Positions 49,204 to 61,452 of a DNA stretch of 64,000 nt are shown one piece after another. The notes under the pieces were generated by a model. That model worked only from the letters and a program-made list of their open reading frames with translations. It did not search any database and was not told the origin of the DNA. The stretch is from positions 27,664,863-27,728,862 of the forward strand of contig OX344761.1 in the NCBI GenBank assembly GCA_947034895.1, written 5' to 3'. Every line of letters begins with the position of its first letter. Position 1 is the first letter of the stretch. The translations under genes were made by a program, and so were the position numbers. Source of the DNA: Rhytidiadelphus loreus. Lineage: Eukaryota; Streptophyta; Bryopsida; Hypnales; Hylocomiaceae.

Positions 49204-52200
49204 CTATTGTAGAATTCAAATTTACTCTTCTCTCAAGGTTTGTACTTCTTTGACTTGCAATTTTCATTGCATCTTTTATAAACTTGTTGGGTTTTCATAG
49301 GCTATGTGATTTTGGGGGGTGGGGGGGTGGATGAGTTGTGAATGAGCTGTGAATGAGCTCATGGATTCATGGTCAAATTGCCAATTGCATGTGTTGTGTG
49401 AGTGGAAAGTGGATGTGATAGTGTGCTGGAATTTTTGGGTCATGGCTAAATAGGGCCCATTGTGATGCTTCAATGTGATTTCTTGGGGAATTTTGACATA
49501 AGATTAAAATTTGGGACTTAAGTTGAATTGCAAGTGCAATTGGGTCAATGAATGGTTGAAATTTTAGGATTTTGTATAAATGAAGTGAGCTGAAATTCCT
49601 TGAGGCCTTAAATGGTGAATTTAAATGAGGTTCGGGCATAGGGGAGTAATTACTTGAAAGATTGGAAAAAAATAATTGTGTATGAGCCATGATTTTTGGT
49701 GAGTGTGGACTTATTTTTTAGGGCTAAATTGAGGCCTCTTTTGGTACCCAATTGTGATTTTAGGGTGATTTTGGACATGCGATGTGGTCGAAGGCTATAT
49801 ATATTTCTATAATTTATAATTTTCTTAATCTTCCTCAATGAATATTAATTGGATGAAGTACAATTTGTACAACATTTGTTATCTACCAAGTGGATAGTTG
49901 AGCACTTAAAAGTTAGCCTATAGAGGTCCAGGAAGCCCAATTTTGTAGGCAATAGGATATTTTTGAAATTTTGATATGAGATAAGTTTACCCATAATCAA
50001 CATGAACAACAATTGAGATATTAATTTACTAATGTTAAACATTGTTTTCTTGAATCTTCTTGGCAAAAGAAAAGGGATTCAAATACACTTTAGCTTGCAT
50101 TATTTGGACACCATATGAATGAATTATGAAATTTCAAAGCATTGCCTCAAGATATTCTAAAAATAGACATTAGAGTTTCCTAGGTTCTCATGTTGAGAGT
50201 GAGTACATCTTGTGTCATGACAGTCATCAATATTTAGGTTTTACAATAGGTATCTCATTTTGACTAGTGATGATTATGAATACAAATTCCTTAGAAGGTG
50301 CATGAATTGAAGTATACAATAGTAGCAAAGTGTGTATTCATATTGAGTGGGATTCAATGACACATGACAATCACTCTCAACTTGGGATCATTATTGCATT
50401 TTCAACATGTCTCATGAATGGTTACATATATTCATTGTTTATAGTGTCATATTTGAGCATGATATTTGAGTATAGATATTAAAATGACATCCAAATGAAA
50501 AAATTATTGATCTAATTGTTGATTAATCAATCCAATGGTGTATGTTGTGCCATATTTTAGCACAACATTCATATTTTATAAGCCAAAAACTAAACTTTGT
50601 GTGGTTTGCAATTCTCCATAGACCTTTAAAAGTTAATTGATTTTTTTTTAATTTTCCACATTTTTGCTTTTATCTTCATACAAATATGTAATTTACCTAA
50701 ATTTCATGAAAATGGTCAAAAAAGACACTTGTCTTTCAAAGATTCAAGTATTAGTTTAGATGAATGAGAAATTATTTGAACAAAAGACTACATCTTGTCA
50801 TCAAGAATATGACCTTTGAAGCTCATAAGATAAGCCTTTTTCTTTCTAAATCCATATGTGAAGTTTTGCTCATTATTGCTTATATTTTTATTGGCAATTA
50901 CTTCAATTTCATCAAATTTTTCATATAAATGGGTTGCATTTTGAAGAATCAAATATTCATTTGAATATATAAGAAGCTAATTAGATGAAACATCATCTCA
51001 AACCATTTTATTAGCATTTGGAATATGAGCTTTGGAAAACATAGGACTCAAACTCTTTTGGCATATGAAGCGAAAAAATGGCATATGAATGGTCAAATAG
51101 TTCATGCTTATTATAATTTTCATTCATTTTGGCGCATACAATTTGTTTTTGCACCAATGAGTTAATAAATGTTAGGACATGCTGTTAATTTTTTTAATTT
51201 AATAAGGATTTTTAGTTTTTTTAAAGCATATAGTGTAGAGAATTGTAGTCTTACTTTTATAGAAAATCTTAAGAATGTGTCTTTCAATGTGTCTTTCAAT
51301 GTAAATAATTGTAAGGAAGTTATCTTAATTTGATTTTGAAAGGTCAAGTAGACTTAATTTTTATTTCAATGTAAGAAAAGCCTAATAGTCAAGTAGAAAA
51401 AATAATAGAAAAAAGATGAATGGACAAATATGCTTTAAAAATAAGGAGTATCAAATAGACACAATAACTATTTGGATTTTAGGATATGTAGAGTATCTTG
51501 CACGATGACTATAAATCAATTTGTCTTTCATTTTTCTTTAGAGTTTGCAGTGATTACTTGTTTCCATTGTAATTTTTGTATTTTGTGCTTTCTTTGAAAT
51601 AAGAAGTCTATTTGTAATATTTTTCTATGTTTTTCTATAAGTTGAATTAGCTAGTGATTGGCTTTAGTCTTTATGAAGTCAACAATTAGCCAAAGATTCG
51701 CTTTATAATTTATATTTTATTCATTATCTTTCATGTTCCATTACAAAATTCCCCATGAACAAACTTTTGTTACTATACTATAATAAAATTGACAATTCCA
51801 TATGGGGTGTTGTTTTTTTGGTTCAATAGGTATTTTAGCTTTTTTGGCATTTTATTCTTATACAATGATGGATGAAACTGAGTACAACTTTGAAACGTTT
51901 TCATTCAAACAACCATACCATCAATGGACAAAGTGCAAAATTAGATATATGAAAGTTGTAGTATACGACATACTACATGTTACCATAGAAGGTTGAAGAA
52001 ACAATTAGTTGTGATTTGACAAAAAAATCAATTTCAAAGTTAGCCATGTAAAAAACTTAGTTTTGTTCAACATGATTTGAAATTACTTCATCTTTTTCCA
52101 ATTTTTTCTTAGAACTCCAATTTTTTTTTGTGCCTTGGCATGTTGGTATACATCATTTTAGATTGCTATACACAAAAATTGAAGGAAATTGACTTTTACA

Positions 52201-52945
52201 TAATTTCAAATAATAATAGTTTGACAAACATGCAAATGATATTGGTTCTCACAACATTTGAATTTTTTTTGTATTGAGAGCATGGGATAGCATTATACAT
52301 TGTGGATAGAATATAGGTTGCAATATGGACCATTGTCATATCTGAAACATTTGTTGAATTGGACAATGCATTCAATTTATATTTCACAACTATATAATAC
52401 ATTTTTAAGTTCAATATTTTTGTCCAAAGACTAGAGATCACGATGCACATAATTGATCCATCAAATCTAAAATAAATAAATTATCATTGTCAATATCGTC
52501 AAAAACTAGAAATTGCCAAAAATTACACTAACCTTCACAAAATTGGTAGAGAGACATTGATGTTTGTATCAAGGTTCAATAAAGAAAAAAAGATTTGTTT
52601 TGGGTATCTTTTGCCTTCATTCATAAAAAATTCTTAAAAACATGGAACTTCATCTCTTTGATGCATTTATTTTTCTTAATTTAGATAAATCAAAGATTTT
52701 GAAAGCCAAGTTTGATTTTGATGTTGTTGGGCACTACTGACATCTTGATATGCTAAGCTTAACAATGTGAGACAACCAAGCTACTCCACTTGCTATTTTC
52801 ACTTTTGGGCTACTATCACCTTTTAGATAGAAAAAATTGATAGAAATGTATAGAAATAAAACTAATTTATTTTTATGTCCATGAACTCTAGACTCATGCA
52901 TTTGAGTGGGTAGATGACATTATCATGTATACTACATATTAGTCA
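49204..52945. other. AT-rich intergenic DNA
   Basis: Contains a partial copy (about 49838-49915) of the repeat at 24799-25455. A poly-G-rich spot lies near 49316-49328. Frames at 49373-49690 and 51802-51996 do not resemble known proteins. No RNA gene is recognised. Confidence 0.4.
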
Positions 52946-53664
52946 TACTACTAGAAAATATGTCAAAATCAACAAAAAAATCAATTAATGACCATTTTTT
53001 TTTATAGTTTTTTGTTGATTTGGCACAAGTTAACAAAATGGTCACAATTTTTTTGTTGGTTCAAATAGTACAACGTCCAAATCAACTAAAAAATAAACAT
53101 TTTTTTGTTCATTTTTGACTTACAAGAGTTTCAAGTAATTTTTATTTTATTCAATCAATGTTTAAATCACCATAATTGAAATTCTATGTACAATGGAAAT
53201 ATTTTCTTAAAACTTAATCCTTCACAATTTGGTCTTTTATAAACTCAATAGACTTTGGAAGCCATTTTGGCATAGTAGAATACTTTTTTTTCAAAAATTT
53301 TTGGACTAGAGAAAGTTGTAAAATCAAGATAAATTTCATCTCCAAAGATCCATTTGAGATTTTGAGCCTCAAATCAAAAGTTATGAATAAAGTTTAGAGA
53401 AGGTTTGAAGGGACATTTTCTTTGACATTTTTAAACATCCTCTTTGAATTTTGTTCATAACTTTTGATTGGACACTTGAAATCTCAAACGGGTTTTTGGA
53501 GATGAAATTTAGTTTAATTTTTCAATTTTTTTTTCAAAGTTTTTTGAAAAACGTTTCTCTACTCTACTAAAATAGTTGACAAAGTCTATAGAATTGAAAA
53601 AACAAATGGAAAACAATTGCTAAAACGAAATAAATAAAGACTTACATCCTACATATTCAAGTAA

Positions 53665-53740
53665 AGCCATCAATGGTGCTATGGATAAGGGCTTTGCACT
53701 CCATGCATGAGGAGCTAGGTTTGAATTCCCTTGCCACCTA
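53665..53740 (+). repeat. tRNA-like (SINE-head-like) sequence 1
   Basis: TGGTGCTATGG at about 53671 resembles a pol III A box. About 46 bp downstream GGTTTGAATTCCC resembles a B box. Spacing and the intervening GCTTTGCACTC are similar to the inverted block at 54725-54795. It cannot fold as a complete functional tRNA as read, so it is best seen as a tRNA-derived repeat head. Confidence 0.45.
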
Positions 53741-54724
53741 TTTGCCCATGTGGTTGATTCTAGATGCCCTACCTGCATAGTAGGGTTGCCTAGGTAGCCT
53801 TGTGTAAGTGGCATTTTTCAATTTTCAATTGTTAAAGTGGCATCTTTGTATGTTGGTTTCCAATTGGCTGGTGTTGTCAAAAAATTTGTTTTTTATCTTT
53901 CTGCATTTGACTAAATCAACCAAAAAATCAATAACCTTTTGTTGAACATTGTCCAAGTCAACACGACCAAATCAACAAAAAATGATAGATGATGTACTTT
54001 GTGCTAACAATTGTGATCCAACATCTTTGAAGTACTATTGTCAAAATTAATTGCAATCCAAATATATGCTGACTACTTTGATCATTATAGGATAGACAAT
54101 CTATTTTCAACCATTTCATCAATTAAGCATATTTAGAGCATAGGTTTTTTGAATGCAGAATTTTTCCCATGTACACAACTAGAGTTTGGAAGGATTGCAT
54201 ATTTTTCTAGAATTTTATTACACAAAAAGTAATTACTATGAATTTTTTAGTAGAAGATTCTCTTTGACCTATAATGGTCATATAGACCTTTCTATTTCTA
54301 ATCGTATGCTCATTGCAAAATTGACCAAAGGCTAGTTGCAATATTGATAGCTTTGAAGTCAATCATAATGCGCCACAACTACTTGTCAAACTACACCACA
54401 TTTTCATGGAAACATAATAGTTTATAGATTGATAATGGGATGGAAGTTGGATATGGGTTAGCTACTATAAGTAGGAGAATTTTTTTTACCACACTACTTA
54501 AAACATTTGTGTCCAAATCAATAGAAGAGTGTTGATTAGTTTTTGTTAATTTGAACATTGTTCAAGAAAAACTTGTTGATTTTTTTGTTGATTTGGTTAA
54601 GTACAAAAGATTAAAAAAACAAAATTTGAGGGCACCATCCATACAAAAGCCAATATATGGTAGGTGCCATGTTAGCAAGAGCCAAACAAAAAAGCCATGC
54701 GAGCAAGCCATTCCTGGCAACCAC

Positions 54725-54795
54725 ACCACGTGGATTCAAACCCAAGACCTCATGTCCAAAAGCACAAAGTTTCAACCGCCACACCACTGTTGAAA
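54725..54795 (-). repeat. tRNA-like (SINE-head-like) sequence 2
   Basis: On the minus strand, AGTGGTGTGGCGGTTGA is followed by CTTTGTGCT, then GGGTTTGAATCC, a good B-box match. It corresponds to sequence 1 in order and spacing but is inverted relative to it, within the same composite element. Confidence 0.45.
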
Positions 54796-55951
54796 TTCTA
54801 TGTAAAGTATAATTTTTTTTCTTAAGCATTCACAATTTGGTGTTTTTAAAATTTAAAAGACTTTGGTGTCCATTTTGGCATAGAAGAAGAACTTTTTTCA
54901 AAACACTTTGAGTAAAAAAAAGTTGGGAAATCAAGCTAAATTTCATCTCCAAAAAAATGCTTGAGATTTCAAGTGTCCAATCAAAAGTTATGGAAAAAAT
55001 TTAGAGAGGATTTTTAAAAATGTCATAAAAATGTCCCTTCCAACCCCTCTCTAAACTTTGTTCCTAACTTTTGATTGGAGGCTCAAAATCTCAAACGGAT
55101 TTTCGAATATGAAAATCATCTTGATTTTACAACTTTCTTTAGTGCAAAGTTTTTTGAAAAAAAATTGTACTATTATGCCAAAATGACTGCCAAAGTCTAC
55201 TGAGTTTAAAAAACACCAAATTGTGAAGGATTAGGTTAAAAAGAAATTTACATTGTCCTGTATATAGAATTCCAACTGTGGTGATTTAAGCATTGTCCAA
55301 ATCAAGAAAATTTATTTCAAACGCTTGTAAATCAAAATCAAATGCTTGTATGCCTTTCAACTTTGGGGATTATGTTAACAATCTTGTTGACAGTATTTGT
55401 GAAGAATTTGAGACCAATTGAATCTATTTGTCATAGCTATCCAAAACTACCCGTAGCAAAAAATAAAACCTTTTGAAACATAAATATTTATTTGCAACTT
55501 GAATTGGTTTGAAATTTTCTAGGCATTGAGCTAATAATAGGGCCCTTACATATAAAAGAATTATAGGCGTTAAATATTTCAAATTTGAATAATTCTATTG
55601 AGTGGTTCAATTTGAATTTGAAACTATTCAAATTTGATTATTACAAAATTGATAACTTAAATATAATCAAATTTGAATTAGATTTTGAATTTATTAGAAT
55701 TCCAATCTAATTCAAAATCAAACTATATCTATAGAACTTTGATTAGGATTTGAAGTCTATATTCATTCTTTGTAAAAGATTTCAAAAGATTCTACAATTT
55801 TTTTTGATATGGTCATTCTATTAGTCAAATCAACAAAAATAATGTGGCCATTTTGTTAACTTGTGTAGAATGAACAAAAAAATTGTAAAAACAGTCATTA
55901 CAATATCCAATTCAACATAAATATGTTGATTTGGGCATCATTTTCTAATAA

Positions 55952-56793
55952 TGTGAGTAATCTTTAGAAATAAGGAATATTTATTGGCTTGCCTAATCTA
56001 CTTAATTCCTAAAGGTTCAAAGTGTTCTTCAAATTAATGATTTGAGGAAAATCATTATAAAATACTATTTAGAAGATTATTTTGGAATTGATATACAAAT
56101 AAAAGTTGTAGATTTTGAGATTTAGATTCCTCTTGTACAGTTAAATTCATCAATGCTATCACCAATATCTTTTTTACAAATTTTGAAAGGGAAATTTGAA
56201 AATTTCTTCTAAATTTGATAACAAGCAAAATATTATCAATTTTTGAGTAAAATTTGATGGAATGGGTTTGAAATGATGTTCTCTTGACATGATGATTTTT
56301 TGAAATTTTTGTGTTCTTTAAATCTATGACCTCATTTTTGCAAATCCAATTTTGAACTAGAGTTTATGCAAATTTGGCTCGGTCAACCACTTGACATACT
56401 TCCACATTTGTAATTTTAGAAAAATATGTACTTTAGTAACACCAAATCTAACCAATATATACAACAACAACTTGATAAAATATCTCTACAAATTATGATG
56501 ACTTACAACCAAGTAGTATTGAGAAAGAAACAACAATATAAATATTTTCATCACCCATAAATTGGAGTTTAGAGTGCTAAAGGGTTAATCAAAGTTTTCA
56601 TTGGAGTGCTAACTTAAAATAATCAAAATCATGAAAAATAGGTTGAAATAGAAGTCTATGACATTAGGTTAGCCTATGAAAGGATGCACCTTCACTAAAA
56701 CCGGTAGCACCATTCATAATATCTGCTATCAGCATGTGTGCACTTGATGGCACTAAGTATAGAAAATTTTACAAAATGAAACAAATTCAACCA
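55952..56793. other. AT-rich intergenic DNA
   Basis: No gene, RNA or repeat end recognised. Confidence 0.45.
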
Positions 56794-56796
56794 TAA

Positions 56797-57227
56797 GAGC
56801 ATCCCCACCCGTCTTGCAAAACGGATGATCGGTGGGGAGGAAGCTGCATATCTGCCCCACCCGTCTTGCAAAACGGATGACCGGGGCAGTTCAACGGCTG
56901 GCAAATATTCAGAAGCTGGCAAATGAACCGATTTTGCAAGTTGCAAGCTGGAGGTTGGAGCGGCCTGCATAACAGCAAGCGACAAGCTTGAACACCTTTC
57001 CGCAACTTTCGGCACCGAATTGTTTTACTTGTTTTCGCATTTTTCACCGCAGTGGCGAATGGTTTTTATACTATTGTACATGTTTGTTACCATGTTTGTT
57101 ACCATGCTCCACCTCTTAACAGGCTTGCGGGTGGGTCGCAACTCACCACCTGGCTTGCAAACGGGATGGTTCTGCAAAATGCAGGCCAACTCACCACCCC
57201 CTTTTTGCAAGACGGGTGGTGATGCTC
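56797..57227. mobile_element. PIF/Harbinger-like MITE, 431 bp, TAA duplication
   Basis: Left GAGCATCCCCACCCGTCTTG and right CAAGACGGGTGGTGATGCTC are inverse with one mismatch. TAA borders both ends (56794-56796 and 57228-57230). The GC-rich interior contains further direct copies of the CACCCGTCTTGCAAAACGG-type terminal motif (about 56858-56877), and short frames there on both strands are an artefact of the GC content. Confidence 0.87.
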
Positions 57228-58560
57228 TAAGACTTGACCCTCGGCTGGACATGACCCCTCTACCGGCAGTAGTTTCAGAATGAGATAAATCATATATGAT
57301 GAATTAATCCATGAGGCTTTTCATAAATTTTTGTGACATTGCCCAAATATTGTATTAGGTTTACACCATTTTTGAATAGGGATTGATTCTTTTCAACACC
57401 ATGGCTACTTGTCTTGAAAATAAAAATACAATATGAAGCATGTCGTATTCTTAAAAATCTTCATTGTATTCATAGGTGCACGAGATATACATTTGTTAAA
57501 CGCCAATATTGGTATTGAAAACTATAATATTCATATATCCAATTACCCATATACTTGTCCCTACCCATGATACCACTGCAACAATGCTACAATGTACCCA
57601 AAAGAGTGAGCAAGGGTATTAATTGCCCCTCTCCTCCCTCAAAAATTTTCAAGGCCATTGTTTTTTTAATTTTAAAATGCTTACCTTCGAAATCGTCGTT
57701 GATTTTTCAAAAAAATTTAAGCCGTTGATCTTTGAGATTTAATTTGAGCCATCCATCTAAATACATATATGATATACGGATACGATATTATGGATATGAA
57801 TCAGAGTACAATTACGGATATTGTACGAATACAATACTTGATATTAGAATACAATACATGTACATGTACGAATGCATGTATAGATACGGATATGGTATAT
57901 TAATACGGTATACAATTTTCATTGTCCCATATTATTTGCCATTGTATACTTGTTCAAAAAATTACAAATAAGGGGAGGGGGGGATGAGAAATTCAGAAAT
58001 TAATTTTAATTAATAAGTTTTTACAACCCAAGGGATTTGGGAGGGAGTTAAAATAAAATTTAATTAGTTAATATTTTTTTAGCTCATTGTGACAAATGAG
58101 CTAAAAAAAATTGTCACAATGAGCTCAAAATTGGCAGTTACTGCCATTTAACTTTATACTCTCAATCTAAAATAAACCAAGAATAAAAAAATTGGTAAAA
58201 TGATTCTATACAAGGTGCATGTACATGTAAGAGAGTTGCACATACTATGATTCAAACAAGGGAGACTACCAATATTACAAGTGATGCAACTAAAGGCTAA
58301 AGAAACTCCAACCAAAAAAATATTGGAATATGGTTCTTATATATAATACAATTGTATAAATTTTAATTAAGTCTTGTTGAGAGTTGAAAAGGGATTCCAA
58401 ATTCACTTAGCATGTATGCTAAAGTCATGCATGAATTTTCCATGTTTGGACAAGAGATAATACCCGAAGTCACTTAGTACTGACTTTGGATACATATAAA
58501 GAGAGTACTTTGAGAATTCATATCTTATCCATAATGTGCCTAAATAAAACATGATAAATT
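57228..58560. other. Intergenic DNA 3' of the kinase, with a degenerate ATACGGATAT tract
   Basis: About 57755-57930 is a low-complexity tract of loosely repeated TACGGATA/GATACGA/ATACAATAC strings. A palindrome near 58082-58126 pairs AGCTCATTGTGACAAATGAG with the nearby TTGTCACAATGAGCT. The remainder has no recognisable gene. Confidence 0.5.
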
Positions 58561-58589
58561 GAAAATGACCTTATTACAATGATATTACA

Positions 58590-59828
58590 TCAAGAATCAA
58601 GTACTTCAATAATTTTTGAAAATTTAGGTCTTTCATTTGGAATTGGGTTCCAACATCTCTCAATCAAATCCTTCAATGTCACATTCAAATCGCTAGGAAG
58701 TTTAGGTCTCAATCCTTCTATTACAAGATCATTGCTAGCTCTACATGCCTCCAATTCACCTTCAAATGGCAAGCGACCAGTTACAATTTCAAAGCATGTC
58801 ATACCATAGCTATACACATCCACTTTCTCTGAAAAGTCAATTGTTGTTCTATTCTTCAAAGCCAACAATATTTCTGGTGCCCTCCAAAATCCAGTTCCAA
58901 CAACTCCAATCGAGCACTCAAAGTCTGCTACAAACATTGAAAGGAGTTCATCACTCGTATCGACAAGGATATTGGCAGCTTTCAAGTCTCTATGAATGAT
59001 GCCTTTCTTGTGTAAAATGTCCATATGAAGCGCAATTTCGCACATAATATCTTTGGCATGCAAGGTACATCCTCTCCACTCGTATGGAAATGGTGGACCT
59101 CGATTGTTCTTCTCTTGCATGGCTTGGTCAATGAGCTTGCGTAAGTCACCCCAACATTTATTCATCACAAACCCAAACCGCCCATCGTCCAACATTGTTC
59201 CCACAGCTACAATACATAGAACATCACGTTGAAGAATTCCACAAGGCCACTGCTTTCTGAGGTCAGATAGGCGTGATCCTCTCTTGAACACCTTCAATAG
59301 CATATCAGGATCCACAGTGCCATCAATCCCTATAAGCTCAAAGATATCTGCTTGTCCGCCTTCTGCAATCTTCCGACCCAACTTCGAAAGAAGTGAATTC
59401 TTGCGGAAAAAATCTCCATATCTATGATGCTTCCATTGTGGGTCATTCATCAATTCCATAAAGATTTCCTCGTTCTCTTGATTCACTTCTTCATAGTCAT
59501 TGTTGTCTTCTGAAAAATCAGAAAGGTCACTCACTTCACTCCAATGCACTCTCGAATTTTCAATCTCATGCTCCACAATTGAAGAGAACTGGCTCTTGCT
59601 TCGCATCATCTCCTCCACGCGTGCAGAGAAGTACTCAGACTTTGGTTCCAGGGAGGATCCTGCACTGCTACAATCTCTGAGTGCAACCTCATCCAAGGAA
59701 GACAAGTGACATTCTTCAAGAGCAGTGTGGAAACTGGGGGTTTCATCCGGGGTGGCAGAAGGACTGGCGACCAACGTGATCACCTCTTCAAACTCTCCAA
59801 CAGGCAATCGTACTGTACAATTCTCCAT
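58590..59828 (-). CDS. Protein kinase, single exon, with DFG replaced by DFE
   Basis: A 412-residue intronless kinase. The first ~120 residues are acidic and Ser-rich without a known domain. The kinase domain spans roughly 150-410. It has an atypical glycine-rich loop IAEGGQADIF (154-163), a candidate ATP-binding lysine in LLKVFKRG (K179), the catalytic loop HRDLKAAN (279-286) with Asp281 and Asn286, and an activation-segment end GTGFWRAPE (311-319). DVYSYG follows at 337-342 and a final NERP at 398-401. The metal-binding DFG is DFE (302-304). Catalytic-loop HRDLK and the WRAPE segment suggest Ser/Thr or TKL-type specificity. An in-frame TGA lies just before the ATG, fixing the start. It resembles land-plant, perhaps moss-expanded, kinases; the substrate is unknown. 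Confidence 0.95.
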   Translation of the reverse strand: MENCTVRLPVGEFEEVITLVASPSATPDETPSFHTALEECHLSSLDEVALRDCSSAGSSLEPKSEYFSARVEEMMRSKSQFSSIVEHEIENSRVHWSEVSDLSDFSEDNNDYEEVNQENEEIFMELMNDPQWKHHRYGDFFRKNSLLSKLGRKIAEGGQADIFELIGIDGTVDPDMLLKVFKRGSRLSDLRKQWPCGILQRDVLCIVAVGTMLDDGRFGFVMNKCWGDLRKLIDQAMQEKNNRGPPFPYEWRGCTLHAKDIMCEIALHMDILHKKGIIHRDLKAANILVDTSDELLSMFVADFECSIGVVGTGFWRAPEILLALKNRTTIDFSEKVDVYSYGMTCFEIVTGRLPFEGELEACRASNDLVIEGLRPKLPSDLNVTLKDLIERCWNPIPNERPKFSKIIEVLDS

Positions 59829-60780
59829 ATCGCCAAGTAATCAAGCTCCTCTCCCAGGCACTACATTAACATATAACCATGACGATTTTGCATAACAATT
59901 AAACAACCAAGATTCAAAACCCTGTCAACACTCCTACGATCAAAAGCACAAGGCTCACTAGACTTCAGAAAACACAGCACCCTCACACTCCACACAAATG
60001 GAGCAGTCCCAGGGCCCGAAGCTGAACACAAAGCTAGCTTCACCAATTTCCTTTCGTTTGATAGAAAGAGCATAATAAAATTACAACCCAAAATGCAATC
60101 GGGACGCTCTCCATCTCATACCTTGCTCTGGCCTCCCATCTCTCCAAGGTAACCAATAAATCCTTTCCGACACAACCTCACCACACGCAACATCCACTCA
60201 CCCAAATTCGCTAACAGTCGACTCGTTCTTGGCCTCGGAAGAGCACGGGCAGCGCAGTTGATGCAAGAAGTGATCGCAGCAGCTGGGTCTTGGAGCACTG
60301 TGATGACTCCCTGCGAAGTTTCAAAACGGAAACCCTCACGCAAAGAGAGGTGACAGAACTGAAGATGCTCGGGTGAGGAAGAGTGCAGCAGAAGTGGATT
60401 AACTTCCGTTGGTTAATGGCAACAATAATCGCAAAAGAAAAAGAGACAATTGAGAGGCAGCGACACTGTAGGGTGAATACCGAACGGAACTCAGCTTATG
60501 ATGGAAGGGTTCAGTTACTCTGATGCCCAGAGAATGTGAGGCTTTGTACACCTTGCCCACTTGCGCACTTGTCTTGCACTTTGGGAACTCTCTGAAGCTT
60601 CGGCGTTGCTTCTTCACGGTGGGGGTCGGTGGAAATGCTTCACAGTACAGTAGCGTGTAAGCGTAAGCGTGCTTTTGTCGGAACGATACCTGTGAACTTG
60701 TGAAGTGGCGTCACTGCATTGGCTTAAATTTGGAGGGATCAGTACACTGTACTAAAAAGGATGATTTTCACTGTGACCGA
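59829..60780 (-). promoter_or_regulatory. GC-richer upstream region of the kinase
   Basis: Balanced base composition and several CT-rich stretches distinguish it from the flanking AT-rich DNA. It probably holds the 5' leader and promoter, possibly with a leader intron. Minus-strand frames at 60116-60343 and 60399-60617 have no recognisable product. Confidence 0.35.
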
Positions 60781-60785
60781 CCCAG

Positions 60786-61101
60786 CCTTAGGGCCAGCTT
60801 ACATGCTCACCCGGTGGGCAAACTTTCTTCTAATTCAAGCAAGAAGACAAAAGTGTCTCCACCGACGGTGTTGTCGCGGTGGGCAAGCGGGAAAGGAGGT
60901 GGTGAAGTTTCACCGATACCAGTGGACAACCTCATTGGTAGAGACTTGGTGGAGACAAAGGAACCTAATACGTGGAAACTTTTTATTGTTTCCGTCCCCA
61001 CCCACCGGGTCCACATGAAAGTACAACGTCTATTTTTCACTGTAGCACCCGCTGTGAAAGTTCCCCGATGACCGATACATGTAAGGAGGCCCTTAGGGCC
61101 G
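60786..61101. mobile_element. GC-rich TIR unit 1 upstream of the kinase
   Basis: The left end CCTTAGGGCCAGCTTACATG is matched inversely by CATGTAAGGAGGCCCTTAGG at about 61078-61097. The unit is GC-rich and non-coding. The target duplication is not clear. Confidence 0.6.
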
Positions 61102-61452
61102 GTCACCATTGCGCAATTGGACATCCAAGCGTTGGACCCCCCTCGACCTCTAGGTCGGAGGCGAGGCCCCCTCCGGGTGGTCTCCATTGCACCCAGAGGC
61201 AGGAACTGGAGGGGCCAAAAAAAAACAAGATTTTCAGTAGACCGACCCGATAGATTTTACTACACCAATAGAAAGTCTCATTACTGCAACAATAGAAAGA
61301 TTTGTTTTATAAATATGGGGTCTAGGAGAGGGTCCGACCCTTCCAGCCCTGTGTGCCCTGAATGCGCAAGCTGGAGCCTAGACCTCCAGCTCGGACCTCT
61401 AGGGCCCCTCCAATCCTGGAGGTCCAGGAGGCAATGGAGACGCGCCCTTAGA
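61092..61452. mobile_element. GC-rich TIR unit 2, overlapping unit 1
   Basis: The end CTTAGGGCCGGTCACCATTG is inverse to CAATGGAGACGCGCCCTTAG at about 61432-61451 with several mismatches. Inside, GGACCTCTAGG and related strings form further short palindromes. Its left end shares bases with the right end of unit 1, suggesting one family inserted into itself. Long frames here reflect GC content only. Confidence 0.5.

Larger units (their letters stand above)
52946..55951. mobile_element. Composite DNA element with AAATCAAC-rich ends, about 3 kb
   Basis: The left end (CTAGAAAATATGTCAAAATC) and the reverse of the right end (TTAGAAAATGATGCCCAAATC) are similar, and both run into AAATCAACAAAA-type motifs. 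These motifs cluster near 52965-53100, 53925-53985, 54540-54600 and 55815-55935 in both orientations, like subterminal binding repeats. Two inner blocks (about 53160-53610 and 54785-55275) are related and internally palindromic. Both contain CAATCAAAAGTTATG opposite CTAACTTTTGATTG. No transposase or target duplication was found, so limits and class are uncertain. Confidence 0.5.

Noticed and set aside
53665..53740. Functional tRNA gene
   Set aside because: Only box-like motifs match; I could not find complete acceptor, D and anticodon stems.
57020..57293. Overlapping frames at 57020-57293 as small genes
   Set aside because: They lie largely in the Harbinger-like MITE and translate its CACCCGTCTTGC-type repeats on both strands.
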